From assembly GCF_900167375.1 (NCBI RefSeq), contig NZ_FUWY01000001.1:1-64000 (forward strand): a DNA stretch of 64,000 nucleotides, in the 5' to 3' direction. The stretch comes from Anaerorhabdus furcosa. GTDB taxonomy: Bacteria; Bacillota_I; Bacilli_A; Erysipelotrichales; Erysipelotrichaceae. A program made the translations under genes and the position numbers. Below are positions 59,099 to 64,000 of the stretch, in pieces; position 1 is the stretch's first letter, and each line of letters opens with the position of its first letter. The notes below the pieces were generated by a model. That model searched no databases. It was not told the DNA's origin and was given only the letters and a program-made list of their open reading frames with translations.

Positions 59099-59218
59099 AT
59101 GAATATAATTAAGAAATTTTTTCTATCTTTTCTCATCAATATTAAAGCGAGAAATCTTACCATTACATCTTCTAGAGGTTTATACCAACCCCGCTTTAAA
59201 AGTACAACTAAAATTTAG
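59099..59218 (+). CDS. AgrD-like pheromone precursor candidate (Ser type)
   Basis: 39 residues after AAGGAG at ideal spacing. N-terminal amphipathic helix MNIIKKFFLSFLINI (AgrD leader style), then a core TITSSRGLY, then Gln-Pro and a short C-terminal tail. In AgrD the core ends in a five-residue (thio)lactone starting with Cys or, in some staphylococci and in Enterococcus FsrD, Ser; S-R-G-L-Y fits a Ser lactone with a hydrophobic end. Oddities: no Cys, and the tail is basic rather than acidic. Lying after AgrB, regulator and kinase, it is the only short ORF in the locus. Confidence 0.55.
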   Translation: MNIIKKFFLSFLINIKARNLTITSSRGLYQPRFKSTTKI

Positions 59219-59233
59219 AAGGAGTTAAATACC

Positions 59234-59755
59234 ATGAAAAAAATAATAGCATTAATTTTGACGCTAAATATTTGTCTATTTTATTTACCTTTAAATATTT
59301 ATGCATCAATAGATACGGGCAACGAAAGTTCTCTAGATTCAGAACCTTCAGGATGTCTACCTACACGACCTACTCAAGAGATAGAGTTACCAATTCTACT
59401 ATCCGACAATTCCACAATTCAAACTAGAGGTTCAATAGCTACTATTGGCGTTGATCGAACATTCTCATTGCCTCTTCAAAATCAAAGTGGAACATGTTCT
59501 GCTACTGCTAAAATCAGGTTTACTGGTTCATATGATATCGAAACAGTTGGAACAACAAAGAAAGTTACGAATGTGAATATCCAATACTCTATACAAGGTG
59601 TGCAAAATTGGGATATTTCTGTTAACTCAGTTTGGCATCAAACAGGATCAACCAATGTAACAATGTATGTATATTACGGAAGTAATGCTTCTAATATTTA
59701 CGATTGTGTTGTTGGTGGAGGATATTTCTATACCACAAAGACATTTACAGTTTAA
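59234..59755 (+). CDS. Secreted protein of the agr-like operon
   Basis: 173 residues. Signal peptide MKKIIALILTLNICLFYLP...YASIDT, cleaved after about residue 25. The mature part is Ser/Thr-rich and beta-strand-like with three Cys (GCLP, GTCSATAKIRF, YDCVVGGGYFY). No recognised domain. An AAGGAG ribosome site, 15 bp after the AgrD-like ORF, so same transcript. The position suggests a cell-density-controlled exoprotein. Confidence 0.65.
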   Translation: MKKIIALILTLNICLFYLPLNIYASIDTGNESSLDSEPSGCLPTRPTQEIELPILLSDNSTIQTRGSIATIGVDRTFSLPLQNQSGTCSATAKIRFTGSYDIETVGTTKKVTNVNIQYSIQGVQNWDISVNSVWHQTGSTNVTMYVYYGSNASNIYDCVVGGGYFYTTKTFTV

Positions 59756-59784
59756 CTAGCATTAGAAAAGGAGGTGTTCTTATC

Positions 59785-60531
59785 ATGAAGTTGTTAAAAG
59801 CGATTATTATTTGCTTATTTCTAGTAAGTTGTACCGCAAACAATGTAAAAACTACAAAATTTGATGAATTAAAAATTGAATCTAGTTTAGTCTCAGTGAA
59901 TTATAACAAGAACAATGAAATTATTTCTAAAACTACTGAATATTTTGCCAGCAATCAACAAATAGTAAAAAAAATAATTAATGAGTCTGTTATAGAGTAT
60001 AAATATATTGATGGGCTATGTATTTCTGTTGAATCTGATGAGTTTATTACTATGTTTGATTACGACGAAGGAGGATTGCTAGTTCATTCAACAAGCACAT
60101 CTTCTGACGGGAAAATTTTTGAAACTATTGACAAAGAGTATGATAAGGATGGAAATCAAGTATACTCAAAATCAATCCAAAGTGAAGATATTGTTACCGA
60201 AGTTTACATAGAATACAATAATAATAATCAACCTTTAATTGTCACTAGTATCAATAACAAAGGTGAAAAGAATATCTCAAAATACACTTACAATGAAATG
60301 GGGGATATTTCAAATATTGAATATATATTAAATGATTTAATTATTTCAACAATAGAATATATTTATGAAAGTGGCAAATTAGTTCAAACTATCTCCACAT
60401 CTGAAGCCGTTATATTAACTACGTATTTCTATTATGATGAGTTAAATCGTATTATTGAAGAAAAAACATCAAAAGATTTTGGATCTACTTTTGAAAACAG
60501 AATAGAATACTCATATAAAAAAGAGCAATAA
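59785..60531 (+). CDS. Lipoprotein with YD/RHS-like repeats
   Basis: 248 residues. Lipobox LVSC (signal MKLLKAIIICLFLVSC). The mature protein is a series of beta hairpins of the form [F/Y]-x-Y-D/N-x-x-G-x-L/I (FDYDEGGLLVHS, KEYDKDGNQVYSKS, YTYNEMGDISNIEY, FYYDELNRIIEE) resembling YD repeats of RHS/tyrosine-aspartate shells. Start at 59785 after AAAGGAGGTG; the frame extends 27 codons upstream into the previous gene. Last gene of the agr-like operon; followed by a terminator. Confidence 0.7.
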   Translation: MKLLKAIIICLFLVSCTANNVKTTKFDELKIESSLVSVNYNKNNEIISKTTEYFASNQQIVKKIINESVIEYKYIDGLCISVESDEFITMFDYDEGGLLVHSTSTSSDGKIFETIDKEYDKDGNQVYSKSIQSEDIVTEVYIEYNNNNQPLIVTSINNKGEKNISKYTYNEMGDISNIEYILNDLIISTIEYIYESGKLVQTISTSEAVILTTYFYYDELNRIIEEKTSKDFGSTFENRIEYSYKKEQ

Positions 60532-60557
60532 AGTATAAGTAATTTCAAAAAAATAAT

Positions 60558-60600
60558 AGTACGCCTTATAATTGGATTATTCAAACTATAAGGTGTACTT
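60558..60600 (+). terminator. Terminator of the agr-like operon
   Basis: 13-bp arms AGTACGCCTTATA (60558-60570) and TATAAGGTGTACT (60587-60599) with one G-T pair, 16-nt loop, then TTTA. Confidence 0.7.
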
Positions 60601-60817
60601 TAATATTTAGTCATTATTTCTTACTCTACCTACAAAAGTTTACCGCATTTAATTAAAACATTAACTTTATTTATTATTCAATACTATTTTAAAATGTACG
60701 CCTACCGGTTTATTTACGAATTCCATTGGTTATTCATAACATGAGTGGTGAGTATTTTGTAAAGTTGCTTAAACTCTAATACATCTTCAATGATTTAAGA
60801 AAGGTATGAGTTAATAT
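60601..60817. other. Gene-free AT-rich region
   Basis: Nothing beyond a 16-codon open frame and AT-rich sequence. A promoter for the following small membrane protein is presumed but not identified. Confidence 0.4.
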
Positions 60818-61153
60818 ATGATAAAACAAATACAAAATATCTTAATCCCAAAAAATGATTTTGCAAAACTTAAACAATGTCTAAAAAACAAAAATAACGG
60901 ATTGACTACCTATGAGTTTGATTCTTTAAGATTTACAATAAACTTCAAACAATGCTTTTATGGCTATTTATTTGAATCATCAGTTGCCATTTCTTGTTTT
61001 ATTGCTATTATTTCACCCATTGATTTGATTGATAACTATATTTTAACAGTTTTAGTCAAAGCAAGTATTGGAGCATTATTTGGAATAATAATAGCGAAAA
61101 TATCACTTTACTTATTTTCAAAAGAGTCATCTAAAAATAAAATAATAGATTAG
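60818..61153 (+). CDS. Small membrane protein of unknown function
   Basis: 111 residues. A soluble N-terminal part (about 1-48) and two membrane helices (about 50-68 and 76-100: LVKASIGALFGIIIAKISLYLF). No family recognised. The ribosome site is weak: AAAGG lies 16 nt upstream, with a two-codon ATG-AGT-TAA between. Single gene between the agr-like operon and a GNAT gene. Confidence 0.45.
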   Translation: MIKQIQNILIPKNDFAKLKQCLKNKNNGLTTYEFDSLRFTINFKQCFYGYLFESSVAISCFIAIISPIDLIDNYILTVLVKASIGALFGIIIAKISLYLFSKESSKNKIID

Positions 61154-61206
61154 TTCAAAAACATTAATAATTTTGAGTTATAATTATTTTATATGGGAGG
61201 CTGACT

Positions 61207-61671
61207 ATGAAAATAAGAAAATACAAACAAGATGATTGTTTAGAAATCATTCAACTCTTTGAAGACACAATTAAATCTATAAATAGTTTTGATTATACAC
61301 CTATCCAAATAGATGCATGGCTTAATAATCATCGCACTCCTAACCAATGGAATCAGTTGCTGCTATCTCATCACACTTATGTTGCAATTGAAGATAACAA
61401 AGTAGTTGGATTTGCTGATATTGATGATTGTGGATATTTTGATCATCTGTATGTTCATAAAGACTACCAACATCAAGGTATCGCTACTTTATTGAGTGAT
61501 ACAGTCGAAGAACTTCATCTTGCACCGATTATTCAAACAGATGCTTCAATCACTGCTAGACCCTTCTTTGAAAGAAGAGGCTATCAAGTTCTTCAAGAGC
61601 AACATGTCCAATGCAATGGAATTGAACTTACAAATTACAAAATGGAAAAGAAAATGGGACCCTCTAATTAA
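61207..61671 (+). CDS. GNAT-family N-acetyltransferase
   Basis: 154 residues of a YafP/ElaA-like single GNAT domain. IRKYKQDDCLEIIQLFEDTI at the N-terminus, the acetyl-CoA motif FDHLYVHKDYQHQGIATLLSD (Q-x-x-G-x-A) and TDASITARPFFERRGYQVL. Substrate unknown. GGGAGG precedes the ATG. Convergent to the next gene with a shared terminator. Confidence 0.88.
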   Translation: MKIRKYKQDDCLEIIQLFEDTIKSINSFDYTPIQIDAWLNNHRTPNQWNQLLLSHHTYVAIEDNKVVGFADIDDCGYFDHLYVHKDYQHQGIATLLSDTVEELHLAPIIQTDASITARPFFERRGYQVLQEQHVQCNGIELTNYKMEKKMGPSN

Positions 61672-61687
61672 AGAAGGTCTCATTTTT
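61651..61687. terminator. Bidirectional terminator
   Basis: AAAATGGGACC (61651-61661) / GGTCTCATTTT (61676-61686), one G-T pair, with T5; covers the ends of both convergent genes. Confidence 0.75.
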
Positions 61688-63392
61688 AGTCTTTATGTTG
61701 TTTTACTAGAGCAAGCAATGCTTTTGCAGCTTCATCGATACCGTGGTCTCCTTTATCAGGTAAACCAAGACATGTATAAATTTCACCAACTAAGATATTT
61801 TGTTTGTAAAGTTCTTCAAACATCTTATCAATAAGCACTGTACATTGTTCTTGTTTTTGCATTGGTCCAAATGGATTTGCAAAGAAAGTAGTTGATAAAC
61901 CTTTTTCTTGTGTAGTACCAAGGGCAAAACGTTTGCCTTCTACAAAGATTTGTTTTGCTTCTTCTTGATCTTCGATAATTCTTAATCCACGACTATCTGT
62001 GTAGTTATTTGCATACATGAACATATCTACTGTTTGATTTGTTGTAACAACACTATATGGCGCAGCTGGAATAACAACACGTGAGTTCGAACTTTCTGGA
62101 TTAAAGAAGATGGAACGGTCCATATCACGATATGCAGAACCACGATCCAAATCATCTAATCGTACAAAGGCACCAATTTCTGTACCTTGAGCAACAATCT
62201 TGCCATTGTGGTCAAGATGCAAAGTACCCATATCATCAAATACAACTTCTTGATAGTCTATTTCTGATTTAGCTAAGTTTGTAAGAGCTTCAATTGTTTC
62301 TGATTTACCCGCACCAGAATCTCCCATAAACATAATTCCTTTTTTTGTACCATCTTTAAGATGTAAGTTAATCATAGCACCATGAATTGGTAACCAATTC
62401 TTTTCCATCATTGCTAAGTTATGAAGTGTTAATGCCATTTTCTTTAAGTAACCAAAGTATTCAATCTTATCTTCATAAGAGATTTTACCTACCCAAATTT
62501 GGTTTGGTTTATCATGATAGAAAACTGTGTCTTTCTTACCATCTTCATTACCAAAGATCATAATACAATCTGGTTTTTTCCCAATACATTCTTCTTGTGA
62601 TGCAAGTTCAAATAAGTTTGCTAATGAGATAGCACTTGCTGAGAAATCACGGTGGAAGAAGATAAATGTAAGTAATGATCCAACTTTACATGGAAAGCAA
62701 ATCCAATCTTCATGGTTATCCACATAATCACTAATTGGATTATCTAATACTTCTGTAAATGTACCAGTACGTTTATTTGATTTAGGATGAATAATTAGGG
62801 GTGTTCTCAACATTAAAGTATGGACAAATGGTGTTTTATTTAACATTTCATATTCTTTTGGCATATCCCAATCACATGTACATAACATCATACTTGCGTT
62901 TGTACCTGCTTGTAATTGACGGAATACTCTGTTATTTGATCCTTGAACTTTTTGTTGAACACGACGATAAGTTTTTAATACTAAATCATTAAAATCATTA
63001 TCTGCTTCTAGGAAGTTTGCCAGTTGAAGCCCTTCATCATGCTTTGAATAAACAATTGAAATACGCTGTGTTTGACGCCAAAATTGATACATTGACTCAA
63101 TGACATCAAGTAAACGTTTTGGATCGTTAAGTGCTGGATGATTGATTTCATCCATTTCTAATACTAATAAAATCTTAGCTAAACGAATAAGTTCAGACTT
63201 TACTTCTTCCTCTGATGCGTTATTTGTAAGCCATAAATACAAATCTTGATTATCTTTCATCAAGAATTGTAAATAAGCATCTAAAAACTGATCAAATCCT
63301 TCAGATGAAATTAATTCACTTCCAGTTTTGCAATACTTTGTTGTATAGTTAACGATTGCAAGGTTATTTTTTAAATAAAAAGCTTCTTTCAT
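61686..63392 (-). CDS. HprK/PEP carboxykinase-superfamily P-loop protein
   Basis: 568 residues. Central P-loop MFMGDSGAGKSETIEAL (about residue 355), more like HprK (GDSGxGKSE) than classical PEPCK (GLSGTGKT). It is followed by VVFDDMGTLHLD, a kinase-2-type DD. NPESSNSRVVIPAAPY and TNQTVDMFMYANNY follow. The N-terminal 300 residues are an unfamiliar domain. Similar proteins are labelled phosphoenolpyruvate carboxykinase in Bacillota, but the PEPCK substrate residues are not evident to me. ATP binding is well supported; the reaction is open. GGAGGAAAT ribosome site. Confidence 0.65.
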   Translation of the reverse strand: MKEAFYLKNNLAIVNYTTKYCKTGSELISSEGFDQFLDAYLQFLMKDNQDLYLWLTNNASEEEVKSELIRLAKILLVLEMDEINHPALNDPKRLLDVIESMYQFWRQTQRISIVYSKHDEGLQLANFLEADNDFNDLVLKTYRRVQQKVQGSNNRVFRQLQAGTNASMMLCTCDWDMPKEYEMLNKTPFVHTLMLRTPLIIHPKSNKRTGTFTEVLDNPISDYVDNHEDWICFPCKVGSLLTFIFFHRDFSASAISLANLFELASQEECIGKKPDCIMIFGNEDGKKDTVFYHDKPNQIWVGKISYEDKIEYFGYLKKMALTLHNLAMMEKNWLPIHGAMINLHLKDGTKKGIMFMGDSGAGKSETIEALTNLAKSEIDYQEVVFDDMGTLHLDHNGKIVAQGTEIGAFVRLDDLDRGSAYRDMDRSIFFNPESSNSRVVIPAAPYSVVTTNQTVDMFMYANNYTDSRGLRIIEDQEEAKQIFVEGKRFALGTTQEKGLSTTFFANPFGPMQKQEQCTVLIDKMFEELYKQNILVGEIYTCLGLPDKGDHGIDEAAKALLALVKQHKD

Positions 63393-63428
63393 AGAATTTC
63401 CTCCATTTCGTAATATTATATCACGAAC

Positions 63429-64000
63429 TTATTCACTGATACCATATCTTCTTTGTCGAACTACTTCAAAACTAATCGCCGCTACTGCGCTAGCTGCATT
63501 AAGAGCATTTCTGAAGTCATTTGCATAAGGAATATAAATATTATGATCGACAATATCTAGAATTTCCTTACTTAATCCTCTCATTTCTCCACCAATCGCA
63601 AGAATGATCGGACTAGTATAAGTATATTCAAAATATGTCTTTGCATCTTTTCGCATAGCTGCATAAATTTTACAATCAAACTTCTTTTTAAGAAGCAACA
63701 TATCTCTTGCCATATCATCACTTAAGATGAGTGGCATATACTCACTTGCTCCTGCGCTTGATTTAAGAATTGTACTTTCACTGCGAGTCCAATCACGACT
63801 TGGAAGTAATACTGCTGTACATCCAGCGCTATAAAGCGTTCTTAATGCATATCCTAAATTAAATGGATCTTCGACTCCTTCCAATACACAAATAAAAGGA
63901 ATTCCCTCTAAACAATCATCAATTGATTGATACGAACGATTTTCGACATCAGCTAACACACCTCCGTGCGTTTTACCATCTGCCATCTTATCAACCTCTT
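63429..64000 (-). CDS. TrmH-family RNA methyltransferase (5' end outside window)
   Basis: At least 190 residues. SPOUT motif 1 EDPFNLGYALRTLYSAG, motif 2 ILAIGGEMRGLSKE, motif 3 IPYANDFRNALNAASAVAAISFEVVRQR. The frame stays open to base 64000 and reads EVDKMADGKTHGGVLADV, which is internal to the family (L-D-K-x-x-x-GKTHGG), so the true start lies beyond the window. Normally 2'-O-ribose methyltransferase for 23S rRNA G or tRNA. The catalytic Arg (ALRTL) and Asn are present. Confidence 0.85.
   Translation of the reverse strand, partial: EVDKMADGKTHGGVLADVENRSYQSIDDCLEGIPFICVLEGVEDPFNLGYALRTLYSAGCTAVLLPSRDWTRSESTILKSSAGASEYMPLILSDDMARDMLLLKKKFDCKIYAAMRKDAKTYFEYTYTSPIILAIGGEMRGLSKEILDIVDHNIYIPYANDFRNALNAASAVAAISFEVVRQRRYGISE

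Overview
This is an AT-rich chromosomal window from a low-GC Gram-positive bacterium (Bacillota). The evidence is a TPP riboswitch on thiT, a Phe T-box on pheS, GatCAB in place of GlnRS, strong Shine-Dalgarno sites, lipoprotein signals and a LytTR/agr-type quorum locus. The GatA active site carries a TGDS variant that I associate with Erysipelotrichia/Mollicutes, so I lean toward Erysipelotrichia. The species is not determinable by eye.

Layout. 1-5116: a complete rRNA operon on the minus strand (16S-23S-5S, no spacer tRNA) with its promoter, processing stems and terminator. 5.2-15.2 kb: housekeeping and salvage genes (ntdP, riboswitch-controlled thiT, methionine sulfoxide reductase, a pseudouridine catabolism operon with DUF1836/PgpA/AAC(3)-like genes, a second PfkB kinase, ldh, and a DUF6323/DUF6179/DUF3783 group). 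15.3-23.0 kb: a minus-strand ligA-gatC-gatA-gatB-membrane protein-rRNA methyltransferase-Nudix operon. 23.1-31.4 kb: SDR, HAD phosphatase, GNAT-pcrA, RNA modification enzymes and an M15 carboxypeptidase. 31.4-35.9 kb: a peptide/5-oxoproline module (M29 peptidase, DUF979, DUF969, divergent pcp) and a patatin-like phospholipase. 36.0-39.6 kb: two large polytopic proteins, one of them a PMT-type glycosyltransferase. 39.6-41.5 kb: small lipoproteins and an orphan membrane-anchored protein. 41.7-45.5 kb: pheS-pheT.

Two accessory systems stand out. The first (45.5-52.5 kb) is a compact, translationally coupled Tad/type IV pilus-like cluster on the minus strand: a 49-residue pilin-like peptide, a TadE-like protein, a CpaB/SAF protein, a TadA-type ATPase, TadB- and TadC-like membrane proteins, another TadE-like protein, and a very large secreted protein. 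The large protein appears to start at an AUU codon. No prepilin peptidase, secretin or canonical Flp leader is seen. The second (56.4-60.6 kb) is an agr-like locus in unusual order: agrB (with a one-base frameshift), an AgrA-like LytTR regulator, an AgrC-like kinase, then a paired 11-bp direct repeat and a promoter driving a 39-residue AgrD-like ORF. That ORF has serine in place of cysteine. A secreted protein and a YD-repeat-like lipoprotein follow.

The right end (60.8-64.0 kb) has a small membrane protein, a GNAT enzyme, a large HprK/PEPCK-superfamily P-loop protein and a TrmH-type methyltransferase cut by the window edge. No tRNA gene, CRISPR array, insertion sequence or prophage was seen.
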